64,000 bases of DNA from Dasypus novemcinctus (Eukaryota > Chordata > Mammalia > Cingulata > Dasypodidae). Below are positions 1 through 12,262 of this stretch, in pieces; position 1 is the stretch's first letter; each line of letters starts with the position of its first letter. The notes under the pieces were generated by a model that saw only the letters and a program-made list of their open reading frames with translations, did no database searches and was not told the DNA's origin. The position numbers were made by a program, and so were the translations under genes. The stretch covers positions 1,805,501 to 1,869,500 of the forward strand of contig NC_080698.1 in assembly GCF_030445035.2 (NCBI RefSeq), given 5' to 3'.

Positions 1-46
1 CTTGAAAGTGTTACGTTGTGCGTGTGCTACCACAGTACAACGTTTT

Positions 47-473
47 AGTTTTTGTTTTTTGTTTTTTTAATTTATTTTTTATTTATTTCTCTCCCCTTCC
101 CCCATCCCCCAATGTCTGCTCCCTGTGTCCATTCGCTGTTGTTCTTCTGTGCTGGCTTGTATTCTTGTCAGTGGCACTGGGAATCTGTTTCTTTTTGTTG
201 TGTCATCTTGCTGCGTCAGCTCTCCATGTGTGCGGCGCCATTCCTGGGCAGGCTGCACTTTCTTTCGCGTTGGGCGGCTCTCCTTACGGGGCGCACTCCT
301 TGTGCGTGGGGCTCCCTACGCGGGGGACACCCCTGTGTGGCAGGGCACTCCTTGCGCGCATCAGCACTGCGCATGGCCAGCTCCACACGGGTCAAGGAGG
401 CCCGGGGCTTGAACCCTGGACCTCCCATGTGGTAGGCAGACGCTCTATCCGTTGGGTCAAATCCACTTCCCAG
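47..473 (-). mobile_element. Full-length armadillo DAS-type SINE
   Basis: The minus strand reads as a tRNA-derived SINE. Its tRNA-like head is at the right end (about 400-473), the body carries the 'gtggagctggcca' and 'cgcgtaggg' signatures, and an A-rich AATAAATAAA-type tail lies at the left (about 50-95). The near-identical 11-mers tacaacgtttt (36-46) and taaaacgtttt (474-484) flank it and look like a target-site duplication. Long open frames across it are chance products of SINE sequence. Confidence 0.88.
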
Positions 474-484
474 TAAAACGTTTT

Positions 485-2815
485 GCCAGCAGCGGCAGGG
501 GCGCCCCAGTCCGGCAGGCTCCCGGCTGTGTGTGTCTCGCTCTGCGGGGTTTTCCTTCCACTGGCTTCACCTCGCCCCGCCTCGGCTCTGGGGGAGATGG
601 ACATCGTCGTCCTTGTCTTTGTGACTTTGTGGCATCCCGTCGGGCGAAGGCAGTGCCTGGTGACTGGCAGGGAATAAAGAATTCACCTGCACGTTCCTGG
701 TAAGGCAGGGCAGGATGGGGCGCCTCGAAGTGACTCCTTCAGGCGTATTCAGCCCACCCTGCTGCCTCGGGCCCTGCAGGGGTCCCGCCACGCCAGACCC
801 CTGGGTTCCCACGCTGCTTCCTTCACGGGGCGTCCGAAGGAGCCCAGGCGGGTGCAGACCTGTGCTGGGTGCAGAGGAGCGGGGAGGAGCTCCCAGGCCC
901 CGGCTGCAGGGAGCTCAGCGTTTGTCGGGAGATTAAATGACTCTCCAACAGGACAGAAAATATCTAGACAAAACCCCACAGGGGTTTCCAGGAGGGGAAG
1001 TTCTGTCCGGCTGCAGGCAGGACGAAGGGCTTCCTGGAGGCAGCGGCCTGTGAGTAGGGTCCAAGCACAGGGAGGTTTAAGCACTGGGAAAAGGTAGGCA
1101 AGACACTGCAGAAGGCGACAGCCTGACGGGAGCACGGAGGCAGGGGGCTCGGGGTCTCCTTCCAGGGAAGCGCGGATGACAAGACTGGCAAAGGAAGGTG
1201 GGGCCGGGCCGTGGAGTTCAGAAGCGCAGCCAAAGGGGAGCTGGGACCCGCATTTGCTCTTCCCAGAGCCTCAGAAATTTTTGGACAGGAAGGGATAGTA
1301 AGAGTTACTGTTTCTCCATTGTATTTTTGTGCTAAACACAAAATTTCACCTCTTTATCATGTAATTACAGATTGATTACTGGAAACCCAAGGCAATAAAG
1401 AAGTGCTAAGGAGTACTCCCTGAAGGAGTACAGTAATGATTCTGAATTATGCAGTATTTTAGGAAATGGATAAAAATATCTTATTTGCAATTTAAATATT
1501 GTGCATTCCTAGGATTTCTATTTCATGATGGAGTAGTGCCCACCCTTACAACAGGTACACCACACACCGAAGATTTAGAACAGCCTTTCTCCTAAGAAAC
1601 TAACACAAATGAATGAACTCCTCAAATCCCTCTTCAGCACTTGGGGTTTTCATTGCGCCCTTTGAAGGTCAATATGTTGAATCTTTTAATCCCCTGTCCA
1701 AAATAATATTTAAAGAAAAGTAAACCATTCAATTAACCATAATTAGTTACTTACCTCTCTAATAATGAACACAGTTATTTTAATATTTCACTCTTCAGCC
1801 TGTTGTCTCAGCATCAGAGGGACACAGCTTAAAATGCAGATAGGAATAATGAATGTTCAAGTGAGAGAACAAAATAAAACAACTAGAAAAAATTTTTTAG
1901 AAGTTACAGTTTACCACACACCTGTTAGTGCTGAGCAGTGCGCACCTCTTTAATTCTCACCGGAGCACAAGTCAGGAGGATGATTGTCCCTGCTATGTAG
2001 CTCACGGAACCTGCTCAAGTTTGAACTCTGCCAGTCTGACACCAGTGCGGGTTGTTCTGAATGGGGCCTTTTATTTTATTTTTCTGTTTGGGTGTGTCCT
2101 CATCTTTTTGGAGCATCGCTTCGCTGCATGGGGACCTGCCCCTCTCCACGCCATGCAGGTCTGGGACCACTTCCCCTGAACAGGGCCTTTTAAAATGTAA
2201 CTTTATTTCCCTGTTTCTGCTGTCATCACGTCCTCAGGCCTTACTGGCCCATCACCCCTCAGCACGCCTCTTGCCACAGTCCATTTGCACGGCTCATGCC
2301 GCTGGCCGGGGAGCCGGGAAGTGTCCTGCGAGGCAGCTCTACTAATGAAGAGCTAATGACACGTAACTACCAAACGTGGTTCCATTTTGGTTTACATTAT
2401 GGTTTATATTTTAGGCTGTACAATTTTTTGTTGTATTATGGTTTACGTTATGGTTTACATTTTAGCCTACAGACTTTTAAACATTTTTGGTGAAATGTAT
2501 GGGAGTCCCATATATTGTATATGTGACTTTTCTGTGGTCTAAAACTTTTTTGAAGACAAAATTAAAAATTAAAAAAAAAATTGTAGACAATGAGGAAGAA
2601 ATGAAAGAAATTGCCTTGCCACTCTACATACAGAGCAACACCTATGACAGTGATGAAAGGCAAAACATAAAAAACAAAGTTTTATGACATTTTTCATTTT
2701 TTAATACCCCAATTTATTTTGACTTTGTTTCAGTTTTTCTAAATTAGTATGTATTCTATTTCTAATCTTTAAACCTATCATTACTATTTCATTTTCTTAT
2801 TAAATGAATTTGGCA
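485..2815. other. Intergenic sequence, nothing recognised
   Basis: The first half is GC-rich (485-1250) and the rest AT-rich. I see no exon-like blocks, RNA gene or clear repeat. A short degenerate tandem motif related to 'tatggtttaca' lies at about 2378-2470. Confidence 0.4.
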
Positions 2816-4343
2816 ATATAATAGTCTTCATTTTTTAAGAAGTTTTGGACCACAGAGGGGTTCAACTATGACAGGGGAGGAACACTGGTGTGGGGTGTTA
2901 TTGATGGGGGACACATGGTTGGGAGGGAGTTATCCAGGGCATGTATATAGGGTATATAAAAATGTTCAGATACTCGGGTATTTTCATGGTAGTTACAGTT
3001 ACAAATGACAACTGAGGGAGTGCTGAATTTCTATAGGAGCTCTGTCACATTCCCCAGTGGAACAACAACAATCTCCCAAGTGCAATAGCAAAGACCAACA
3101 AAGAAGGATGGTCCAACAATGAGCCCTTGCTTATGAGCCTGTGTGCCTGAAATTTGAACTAGGCCTAGAGCTGCAGGGTGCCTAAGAGTTACCTCCTGAG
3201 AGCCTCCATGTTGCTCAAATGTGGCCACTCTCTAAGCCAAACTCAGCATGTAAATACATTACCTTCCCCCCAGCATGGGACATGACTCCCAGGGATGAGC
3301 CTCCTTGGTACCGAGGTATTACTACCATCACCAGCTGGTGATGCAACCAGAAAAAGACCTTGAATAAATGGGGGAAATGGTAAAGACAAATGAGTTTATA
3401 TGCCTAACAGTCCTCAAGAAGAGTCGGAAGGTCATTAAAGGGATCACACTTATGCATGCCTCAGCAGGATCCCAGAGACAGCCAAAGTAGACACAACCCC
3501 AGGTAACAGTGCTCCTGAGGGCTACAGAGGCACACAGGTTCTTCTGCCATTGCAGATGGCTCTGGAGTTCTGTGCCTTGCCAGTGAGCCCTATTTTGTAA
3601 TTTCTGTTCCTGAGTGTGATGGAGTTGTACTCAGATGTGATCTTTCTACACATGCTTCTTCTGTCACTTTTATTGAACCTGTGGTTGGTGCTGGGGTTGG
3701 TGTATACTCAGGAGATCTGAATCTCTGGATTGGCTATGTGCCAGCTGGGTCTGAGCCTCAGCAGAGTTGCAAGTCCTACTCTCCAGTTTGTTGGACTTAC
3801 CCAGGTCAGCTAATAGGGAGGTGAAGATGGTCAGCCACCACGCCAGGGAACCAAGAGTGCCTACAACTACAAGTAGGAGAATCGCATCCATCATCCATGT
3901 GGGATCTAAGACCCCTCTCGATATAAAGGTGGAGTGGACATCACCATCCCAGGATCCACAGGATGGAGGAATTAAATATGGATTAGAGTGGATTTATTGG
4001 CATTCTACTATGAAACTATTGTGACTAGTAATGGAAGAAATTGTAGCATCGATGTGGAGAAAGTGGCCATGGTAATTGCTGAGGGCAGGGAGAGGGAAGA
4101 AGAGATGTGATGTGGGGGCATTTTTGGGACTTGGAGTTGTCCTAAATGATATTGCAGGGACAGATGCTAGACATTATATATTCTGTATAACCCACTGAGT
4201 GCACTGGGAGAGAGTGTAAACTATAATGTAAACTATAATCCATGCCATGCAGCAGTTGCTCCAAGATGTATTTATCAAATGCAATGAATGTGCCACAATG
4301 ATGAAGAAGGTTGTTGATGTGGGAGGAGTGGGGATAGGGTGGG

Positions 4344-4651
4344 TGCTGCGATCAGCTCACAATAGGTTGGCTTGACGGGAGGGCAATGCAGAACTTTACA
4401 AAATAACGGACAGAGAGACAGACACAAGCGAGGAAACAAAGCTGGGACCAGGGGACTCACAGCTTCTGGAACCTAGAGCCTTGACTCTTGTTTCCACCTC
4501 CTATTTATTGGACACTACCAAGCAGCTATTTGCTATTTGAAATGCAACATCATCTACAATAATAGGGAACAACTGCAACATCTACAATAGAACAGGTATA
4601 AATAACATTTACAATAAGGAACAGGTAAGCCAGATTCCCACAACATTTCCC
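4344..4651 (-). repeat. 3' LTR of the ERVK-like element
   Basis: About 308 bp, TG...CA ends. On the minus strand it carries the polyadenylation motif AATAAA near the complement of 4505, then a region matching the other LTR ('ggttccagaagctgtgagtc'). It has a complete U5 ending GATCGCAGCA. A second family member at 17520-17772 ends in a matching way, which supports this boundary. Confidence 0.7.
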
Positions 4652-5309
4652 CCTTTTGTTTCTTTCCTTTTTCTCTTTCTCTTTCTTCCTTTTTCTCTCT
4701 TTTTTTCCTCCTTTTTTTCCTCCTCTTTTTCCCTTTTTCCCTTCCTTTTTTCTCTTTCTTTCTGGGCACCTGCCCTCCTCTGGGCACCCACCCTCCTCTC
4801 TTTCTCTTTTTCACACACACTGAAACAATTACAATACACACACTGACATTGAACAAACAAAGACAAAAGCAGTTCCAAATCTATTCATCTAGAATTTCTT
4901 CATGGCTTCCTTTTATTATTCAACATTTCTTTTCCAGTTTTCCTCCTCTCAGTTTCCTTCTTAATCCCCAAGCCATACTTGCTTTATGATGCCATGCTTG
5001 AACAAGTTCCGTAGTTCAGACACTTTGATGTAAAGCCATGCTAGTCTTCAGAATGAGACTCAGCCGTGCAGTTTCCAGCACCCTGTGTCCATCTGCAGGA
5101 CTGGAGGTTCTGGTTCCCACAGGGACTTTTGTTGTCTCTTGGCATTCATGATATGGCTTTATTCAACGAGCTGGTACCCACACAGGACATTCTCTGTCTC
5201 CTGGGGAAATATAAGCAAACCCTCAAGGACTTCGAAGGCTTTCCAAACCACTCGGGGCTCTGTGTTGTTACACCAACTTTAGTTTCACTCGAGGCAATCC
5301 TTCTTCCCT

Positions 5310-5559
5310 TTGGGCCCCAAATAATGGACAGAGAGAAAGACACAAGAGAGGAAACAAAGCTGGGACGAGGGGACTCACAGCTTCTGGAACCAAGAGCCTT
5401 GACCCTCGTTTCCACCTCCTATTTATTGGAAACTACCAAGCAGCTGTTTGCTATTAGAACTACAACATCATCTACAATAATAGGGAAAAACTGCAACATC
5501 TACAATAGAACAGGTGTAACATTTACAATAAGGAATGGGTAAGCCAGATTCCCACAACA
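5310..5559 (-). repeat. 5' LTR of the ERVK-like element, U5 missing or replaced
   Basis: Closely matches 4390-4651 across the U3 and R parts. Similarity stops at about 5310: the U5 seen in the other LTR is absent, and unrelated sequence takes its place. No primer-binding site is recognisable next to it. Confidence 0.6.
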
Positions 5560-5639
5560 GTGGGGTATGTGGGAATCTTATATATTTTTTTAATGTAACT
5601 TTTTTTGTGATCTATGCATCTTTCAAAAAATATAATAGA

Positions 5640-7180
5640 TAGATAGATAAAAAGAGCTAATGAACTGGGGGCAGGGGCAGGTCCATTCTCAAGGACTTGG
5701 TTGCCAGAGGAGATGCAGAATTCCTTTGTCTGCTGCTCATTTACACTGTAGTGATCCACTGCAGCCTCCCACCTTGGAGCTGGTCCTCATCTCAGCTCTG
5801 CAAAGACCAAGGAGCCCCAGGACCAGTTGCGTGATATCTCTGGGCCCCCGCTGGGAAGATAACTGCTAAGGGGCATCGAGCTCGAGGCTTACGGTCCCAG
5901 CAAGCCGCTCGTCAGCTGGCATCACTTGCAGAAGGCGTGCCAGTGAGCCCTGTCCACTTCGCTTTTCTCTACGTAGTCCCTTGCGCTGACCCAGGATAGG
6001 CAAACTGGGTGTTTGAATGAATGAACGCACGCACGCACATGTGCACGGCAGCATGTATCAGACTTTCTGGAGCCGCTTTGGCTGGCTGTGGGAGATGGCT
6101 GGGTGGTCAAGGAGGGAGAAGGCCGGGGCGTCTCCAGCCCTCCTCTGCTCCTCCACCCCCTCCCAGCCTCAGCGGCCTCCTCCAGCCTCCGGCCCCTGGA
6201 TTTCAGCCTTGGGAGAGAATCCTGGGAGCCCTGGGGCTAAGGGCTTACTAAGCACTGGCTCAGACTCATCCTGTTGACTAATGAGGTAGACTGCCAAAAA
6301 ATCCCGTCCTGTCTTTCCCAATATCTGCAAGTGACTTTTAGGTAAACCAGCAACAAGCGCACCGGTGGCCCTGGGAGAGGGTTCTGTCGTTGAGTTTGGG
6401 GGCAGAATATTTGGCTGGAAGTTGTGTCCCATTCTAAAAGTGGCAGGAAATACAAGAGAATTAAAATCTGGGACCGATGCCTCTGAGAAAGAAAGGGAAG
6501 TTGTAGTTATGTAAAATTGTTGGTTTTTAAAATTTTTAAGGACATGATTATCTTTTCTAGAAAAACTGTTATTAAAGCAAAGGTGCAAATGACTATTGAC
6601 AGTATAAGGAATTACACGTTATATTCACTTTCCAAAGGAGTTGCACCATTGCATTGAGCCTACATTTATTTTATTCGACTATGAAAATGACTTACCTTGC
6701 AGATTTTCTTTTCACCTTAACTCCTCCTTTTCAGTTAATTTTTATTTTATAAGCAATATAAGTGAACGGTCTTTGGAAGAGTACACAAAAAACTAACATC
6801 ATTTGCCTTGTAGATGGCAGCAGGCAGGCGGGAAGGAGACTTTTTACTGTCCTTTTGAATTTTGAAACATGAAATTGTTTCTATTGGAAAAAATGAGCAA
6901 TAAAATACAAGCACATAATTTAATAATCCATAGTATTCAAAGATAGTCCCCTGTCCTCCCACCCCTGCCCCCAGGCCTGGCTTTGTTCCACTCTGCCAGC
7001 TGCTGTTAGCACCGCTCCTAGGTCTACCTTTCTGCAAAGGAAGGCATTCCCACGGCCTTTAGATTTAGTCTGCTCATTCCCCATCACAGTATTTGAGAAT
7101 TCAGTTCTCTTACTCACTATCGCCACCTCCTTCCCCTTCTTTTATTTTTTTCCCTTCATGACTTTTTTTATTTATTTATT
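5640..7180. other. Intergenic sequence, nothing recognised
   Basis: Mostly unique-looking sequence with a short (gcac)n patch at 6026-6038. I see no exon or clear repeat. Confidence 0.35.
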
Positions 7181-7290
7181 CATTTTTTAAAAAATATTAC
7201 ATTCAAAAAATATGAGGTCCCCATTCACCCCCACCACCCCCACCCCACCACTCCCCCCACAGTAACACTCTCCCCATCATCATGACCTCC
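7180..7290 (-). mobile_element. Xenarthran L1 3' fragment
   Basis: The plus strand reads 'attcaaaaaatatgaggtcc' followed by CCACCCC runs and 'catcatcatgacctcc'. This is the reverse complement of the xenarthran L1 3' end with its tail. Confidence 0.5.
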
Positions 7291-7299
7291 TTCCCCTTC

Positions 7300-8145
7300 T
7301 TCATCTTCGCACTATGATTATGCAATAGTTTTCTGGTTTAAAGAGCCAAGCACCAAATGAATCCTCCGCACCGGGCTCCGAGCCAAGACTGTTCCCAAGC
7401 GGTCCCCGCAGGCCACCTGCAGCCCAGGAGGCCAGGGAGCCCTGGCCCAGCACACGGGGCAGCCGGCAGGCCCCTCGGCACCCTCAGGCCTGGATCGAGC
7501 GTGTCCTCCCTGGAGGGGGCGCTCTGACTGCCACTTGGAGCATATTTCTTAGAATTTCTCAATATCTAGAGCAGTTTTTACAACTTACTGGACAAATAAC
7601 TTCAGTCTTCCGATAATAAAGAAATATAAATTTATTTTTCTCCATAACCCTAACAAAAATAGCAAAGCAAGCGAGGACATGCTTTCTGCAGAGACAAAGC
7701 AAAGAAGCCACATCAGAGAAGCTCGAGGAGCCCGGGCAGGGTGGGCGCGGAGGCTGACCCTGGAGAGCGCGTGGGGCGGACGGTCGAGCACTGAACACAG
7801 AGGCCCTGGAAGGAAGCAGCGCAAGGCACGGGTTTGACAGGAACTAGTCAGTGGCAGCCACGGATTGGGCAGTTTTGCAGAAGAAATAAGTAAACTGGGA
7901 AAGAAGGCTTGAATTTTAATAGTCAAAGAAGAAAAAGAAATATCAAACTCCTTCAAAAATCTGAAAAGGTTTCAGAAGAACATTATAACAGCATTTCTAT
8001 TTTAACAAGTGACACTTAAAACACAGTAGGCCGTTGCCAGGAGACTGATTCCCGTGTCTTTTGTAAAATTTCCGTGTGGGAGAGAGAATTGTTTAGATAG
8101 TCAGAGGCACCACCGTGGAGCAGGAAGTGAGCGGCTGGGGGCTGT
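7300..8145. other. Intergenic sequence, nothing recognised
   Basis: Mixed-composition sequence. Minus-strand frames of 74-123 codons have no recognisable similarity or splice context. Confidence 0.35.
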
Positions 8146-8147
8146 GG

Positions 8148-8322
8148 ACAGGTGGGGCCCGGGCTTGAGGAGGTAGAAGGAGCGTGAACAGGTGGGGCCC
8201 GGGCTTGAGGAGGTAGAAGGAGCGTGAACAGGTGGGGCCCAGGCTTCAGGGGGTAGAAGGAGCGTGAACAGGGGAGAGGTAGAAGGAGCGTGAACAGGGG
8301 AGAGGTAGAAGGAGCGTGAACA
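8148..8322. repeat. Minisatellite, 40-bp then 26-bp units
   Basis: Three ~40-bp units of the form aggtggggcccgggcttgag + gaggtagaaggagcgtgaac are followed by shorter units that keep only the 'ggggagaggtagaaggagcg' part. The short units appear to be internal deletions of the long one. Confidence 0.85.
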
Positions 8323-8329
8323 GGAGCTG

Positions 8330-9065
8330 GGCTGAGCAGCCCGAGCAGCCTCAGGGCTGGCGAGCAGGAAGGTCCACGCCGGGGGGCCCGCCCGGGGCTC
8401 CTGATGACAGCTGGACGCTGGCCACCTCCTATTGGGCTCGCCCTGGGCCGGGCCGCACCTGGAGGCAGTTGTAGCACTGACACTGCGGGAGACTCCTGGA
8501 GTCCCTGCACAGAGGGCAGGCGTGGGGCAGCGGCCAGGGAGGGGGTGGCAGACAGCCCCACGTGCCCGGGTCAGACCTGCGCCAGGCCGGCCTCACGCCA
8601 ATCGCTCTTGCGGGCGTGGGCGCTGCCAGTCCTGCCAGCAGCTGCAGCCTCCGCCCGGGGCCACGTCCACCCCTTTCTGCAGGCCTGGTCCGCCTGCTGG
8701 ATCCGGGGCTGCAGGCGGCGGGCACATGCAGAGCCGGGCATCCTGGCCGAGGTGCGGCTCGAGCAGGCGCTGCCCTCCGTGCATGCAGCACGTGTCCTCG
8801 TGGGCTTCCAGTGGGGACGGCGCAGCAGGGGTGACACCCCTGGGGCTGCACCACGTCTTGTCTCAGAGCCTGGATCCGTGGGACGCGTGGCATCTGTGCA
8901 GACCCTGAGAATCCCAGTCCCGGGCTGCAGAGCTGGGACCCCACAGGGTCGTCAGACCAGCAGAGGCAGCTGACCGGCCAGGCCACGTCTGTGCCTGAAA
9001 CTCGTGACAACCTGGGGTCACCAAGTCCTCCAAAGATCCCAGCAGACGGAGTGTCCCTGGGCACA
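8330..9065. other. GC-rich stretch without a supported gene
   Basis: High-GC sequence that stays open in several frames on both strands (211 codons on the minus strand, 189 on the plus). I recognise no domain. Open frames in all phases are expected at this GC content, so I do not call a gene. Confidence 0.4.
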
Positions 9066-9089
9066 AAGCTTACCTTTAACCTTTACCTT

Positions 9090-9240
9090 TAAAAAAAGGA
9101 GATTGAAAAGATGAACAACTCAATAGGAAAAAAAAGGGTAAATGATTTGTATTCTCAATTCACCAAAGTACACAAACAAACAAAGGACCAATAAAATATG
9201 GAAAGACACACACAAAACCTGTCAACATTTAGATGTGGTT
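9090..9240 (+). mobile_element. L1 ORF2-region fragment
   Basis: Contains a degraded form of the L1 stretch 'gattt...ttcaccaaag...aatggccaataa', seen at about 9140-9200. It is short and old. Confidence 0.4.
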
Positions 9241-10330
9241 ACATCATTCCACCTTTATTATAAGAATAAAGGGGGGAAAGATTAAAACTTCCGCGGATCC
9301 CATATTTTCCTTGGTTTTTCCATGATCTCATCATTAATTTTTTTTTTCCTTACACCAGAAGAGCAAGTTTGGGGTAGGCTCACAATGTTAAAGTAAAATC
9401 TAACTCAAAAAAAGTAGAGCAAAAACATATTCTCTTCTTTAGTCTCAATGTCTATTTGCTTTGACTCCCATTAGCCACGGTCTGATTTATTTTTGGCATT
9501 TAATTCATGCACCATCTATGGTTGTCAGTCTAATTACTGATGACATCTTATGGTGACAGTTTTAGAGCTTGACCTTTCTATATTTAAAAACAGGGTAATA
9601 TCTCATCATTAAAAGTAAAGTTTTAGAAGTTAACAGTATAGCCTGGCAGGCTTTGCATCACATCTAAACCCACCCACTGCAAAGGAGTTGATTTTGCTCT
9701 GCCCGCTTCTCTTACAATCAATAGGAAATAGAGGAATTTAAAGTAGAAGAACACAAAAAAGGCCTTGAGGGTGAAACGAGGTTCCGCCACCTCTGAATTT
9801 TGCCTCCTTCACATCATCAGCGGACGTCAGGGCGAGACCCGGGGAAGTTGGAGTTCTCTCTCATCACTTGCGGCAGAGCTGCTTCCCTAACTGCAGCCAA
9901 ACCCATCTGCCATAATTCGATAGTTCGGGACTTGGTAGGTCCTGAGCATGCTCATCTTGGGAAGCCCCACCCACATTCCTGTCCACTCTGTTAAATGGTA
10001 AATACTTACCGAGCACCTCCTTTGCTCTAGGCACTTGGGTACTTCAGCCAACAAAACCAAGACCCTTACTCTTGGGAGCCTCGATTATATATAATGTCAC
10101 TCAACACTGGGAAGGGGCCGGTGGGATCGAGTTGAGGTAATGTTGCATCAGGTAGACACTGTGTCAGCAGGGTAGGCCAGACCGTGCTGGGGCGACCAAT
10201 GATCCCCCAGTCTCAGGGCAACACCAAGGCTATTTCTGACTCACGCTCGGCCCCATCACCCAGGAGCCCGCCTCCCCACGGACCCCGTCTCGTGGCTGCA
10301 CCAGTGGGAACGGGTGGCCTGGCAGCCTCG
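9240..10330. other. Intergenic, probably unique sequence
   Basis: No gene found. A degraded copy of a common mammalian repeat ('taccgagcacctcctttgctctaggcac' type) sits at about 10000-10090. The remainder, 9300-9980, shows no repeat signature I know. Confidence 0.35.
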
Positions 10331-10377
10331 TGACTCGGGAGAGTGAGCTGCGGAGTCACGTGTACTGTCTGGGACGG

Positions 10378-10650
10378 CACATCCCTCCACAGTGTGTACC
10401 GTCTATGGCTCGGCACACCCCTCCACAGTGTGTACCGTCTGTGGCTCGGCACACCCCTCCACAGCGTGTACCGTCTGTGGCTCGGCACACCCCTCCACAG
10501 CGTGTACCGTCTTGTGGCTTGGCACACCCCTCCACAGCGTGTACCGTCTGTGGCTCGGCACACCCCTCCACAGCGTGTACCGTCTTGTGGCTTGGCACAT
10601 CCCTCCACAGCGTGTACCGTCTGTGGCTCGGCACACCCCTCCACAGTGTA
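10378..10650. repeat. 36-bp minisatellite, about 7-8 copies
   Basis: The unit is ctccacagcgtgtaccgtct followed by gtggctcggcacaccc (36 bp). Some copies carry an extra t (cttgtggct). Because 36 is divisible by three, the array stays open in several frames on both strands, which explains the 92-146 codon frames here. Confidence 0.9.
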
Positions 10651-10954
10651 CACTATCTATGACTGTGTATATTGTCTGTGACTCCGCGCAGCCATTCACA
10701 GTGTCCGCTGCTAATGTCTGGTTTTGTAGAAAACGTGTCTCCAAGAGGGGCAGACAAGGCCCAGCAGCAGCAGGTGCGTGACCTAAGGCGGGGGCAGCCG
10801 GCTCGAGAGCACCCCGAGGGCCTCCACTTAGCTGCGTTCAGGAACAGGCCCAGCTCGGCAAGGTGGTAGCGGCGCGGTAGGGGTTGCCTTGGAAGGAGGA
10901 CAAGCGAACACCCAGAGCGCTGGAAATGTCCTAAATTGTGAACTAGGGGCCTAG

Positions 10955-11640
10955 TACAAATTCACTGAACTAAACGCTAAGATGCGTGCACTTTCTCAGG
11001 TGACACACGTACAACGTGTTACTGCTCAGCTGTGAGAGGGAATGGGGTCCTGATCACGCCTCAGCAGGAGTGAACCTGGGGGACCTCAGGTTGAGTGAAA
11101 TAAGCCAGACACAAAAGGACAAACACTGTGTGAGCGCACTGATTTGCCCTGATTGGAATAAGCAAACTCGTAAAGTCAGAATCTAGACTATGGGTTACCA
11201 GGGGACAGGGTGGGATAGGGAATGGGAAGTTGAGGTTGAAAATGTACGGGGTTCCTACTTGGAATGATGCAAATGTTTTGGTAACGGATGGTGGTGATGG
11301 GAGCACAGCATTGTGGACACAAGTAATAGCACTGAAGTATATACCTGAATATGATTAAGGGTGGAAATGTTAGATTATATATGTGGTAACCAAACAAATT
11401 TTAAAAGAAATCCAAGGAATTACACCTGAACAGTGATCCCTCAGCTAAGCCATGAGCTTTAATTAATAGTGCAATTATTAAAATGTGCTATCATCAGTTG
11501 TAACAAATGTTCCACGTCAGAGCAAGGTGCTGGTGGTGGGGAGGCGTAGGGGAATCCTGTATTTTGTGCTTGATTGTTCTGTAAACCCACAACTTCTCTA
11601 ATAAAGAAAATGTTTTTTTTAATTATAGTAGGTATGTATT
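10955..11640 (+). mobile_element. L1 3' end, xenarthran type
   Basis: Has the L1 3' signature 'ggttgagtgaaataagccag' at about 11090, then 'tgggttaccaggggacagg', 'gtatatacctgaatatgatt' and a second 3'-UTR-like block ending 'tgttctgtaaacccacaact' and an A/T-rich tail. It may be two adjacent copies. Confidence 0.65.
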
Positions 11641-11690
11641 TAGGTGTTGAGCACATGGAAATTAAAATTTTGGTTCTTAAAAAAAGATGA

Positions 11691-12116
11691 GTGGGAAGCG
11701 GATTTGGCCCAATGGATAGGGCATCCACCTACCACATGGGAGGTCCAGGGTTCAAACCCCGGGCCTCCTTGACCCGTGTGGAGCTGGCCCATGCGCAGTG
11801 CTGATGCGTGCAAGGAGTGCCGTGCCTCGCAGGGGTGTCCCCTGTGTAGGGGAGCCCCATGCGCAAGGAGTGCGCCCCGTAAGGAGAGCTGCCCAGTGTG
11901 AGAGAAAGTGCAGCCTGCCGAGGAATGGTGCCACACACACAGAGAGCTGACACAACAAGATGACGTGACAAAAAGAAACACAGATTCCCGTGCTGCTGAC
12001 AACAACAGAAGCGGACAAAGAAGATGCAGCAAATAGACACAGAGAAGAGACAACTGGGGTGGGGGGGTGGGGAGGGGAGAGAAATAAATAAATAAATCTT
12101 TAATAAAAAAAACAAG
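11691..12116 (+). mobile_element. Full-length DAS-type SINE
   Basis: The tRNA-like head (gtgggaagcggatttggccc) contains a B-box-like ggttcaaaccc. The body is the standard one, and the tail is AATAAATAAATAAATCTTT plus A-run. It overlaps minus-strand frames of 204-253 codons that are not genes. Confidence 0.88.
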
Positions 12117-12159
12117 GATTGCCCGAGGGGTCGAGTGGTGACCCCTGCAGCACACCTGC

Positions 12160-12262
12160 TCCTGCAGCACACCTGAGCGTGCACACCTGAGCGTGCACAC
12201 CTGAGCGTGCACACCTGAGCGTGCACACCTGAGCGTGCACACCTGAGCGTGCACACCTGGGG
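12160..12262. repeat. 14-bp minisatellite (gcgtgcacacctga)n
   Basis: About seven near-perfect tandem copies, bounded by related 'gcagcacacctg' units at 12145-12170. Confidence 0.9.

Larger units (their letters stand above)
4344..5559 (-). mobile_element. Short ERVK-like (class II) endogenous retroviral element
   Basis: Two direct copies of one LTR enclose about 650 bp of internal sequence with no coding capacity. On the minus strand the element begins TGTTGTGGG. A polypurine tract of the AAAAGGGGGAAA type directly precedes the left-hand (3') LTR, followed upstream by a purine-rich stretch (complement of about 4652-4800). The 5-bp gtggg at 4339-4343 and 5560-5564 is an apparent target-site duplication and restores the L1 across the junction. 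ERVK insertions usually duplicate 6 bp, so one base may have changed. No gag, pol or env frame is visible, so this is a non-autonomous or internally deleted copy. Confidence 0.7.
2825..5629 (+). mobile_element. Xenarthran L1 3' end, split by an ERV insertion
   Basis: 5'-truncated L1 3' region. Recognisable blocks are 'catgggacatgactcccagg' near 3275, 'gtgtaaactataatgtaaac' near 4215 and 'gttgatgtgggaggagt' near 4313. The last part resumes at 5560 and ends in the typical 'gtgatctatgcatcttt' and A-rich tail. A 9-bp atataatag occurs at 2816-2824 and 5630-5638 and may be its target-site duplication. Positions 4344-5559 are a younger ERV inserted into it. There is no intact reading frame. Confidence 0.75.

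Noticed and set aside
4554-4878. Lys/Glu/Arg-rich minus-strand frames (89-100 codons)
   Set aside because: They translate the purine-rich tract next to the ERVK-like 3' LTR and are not a protein.
10213-10781. Repetitive frames of 92-146 codons on both strands
   Set aside because: A 36-bp tandem array is open in several frames simply because its unit is a multiple of three.
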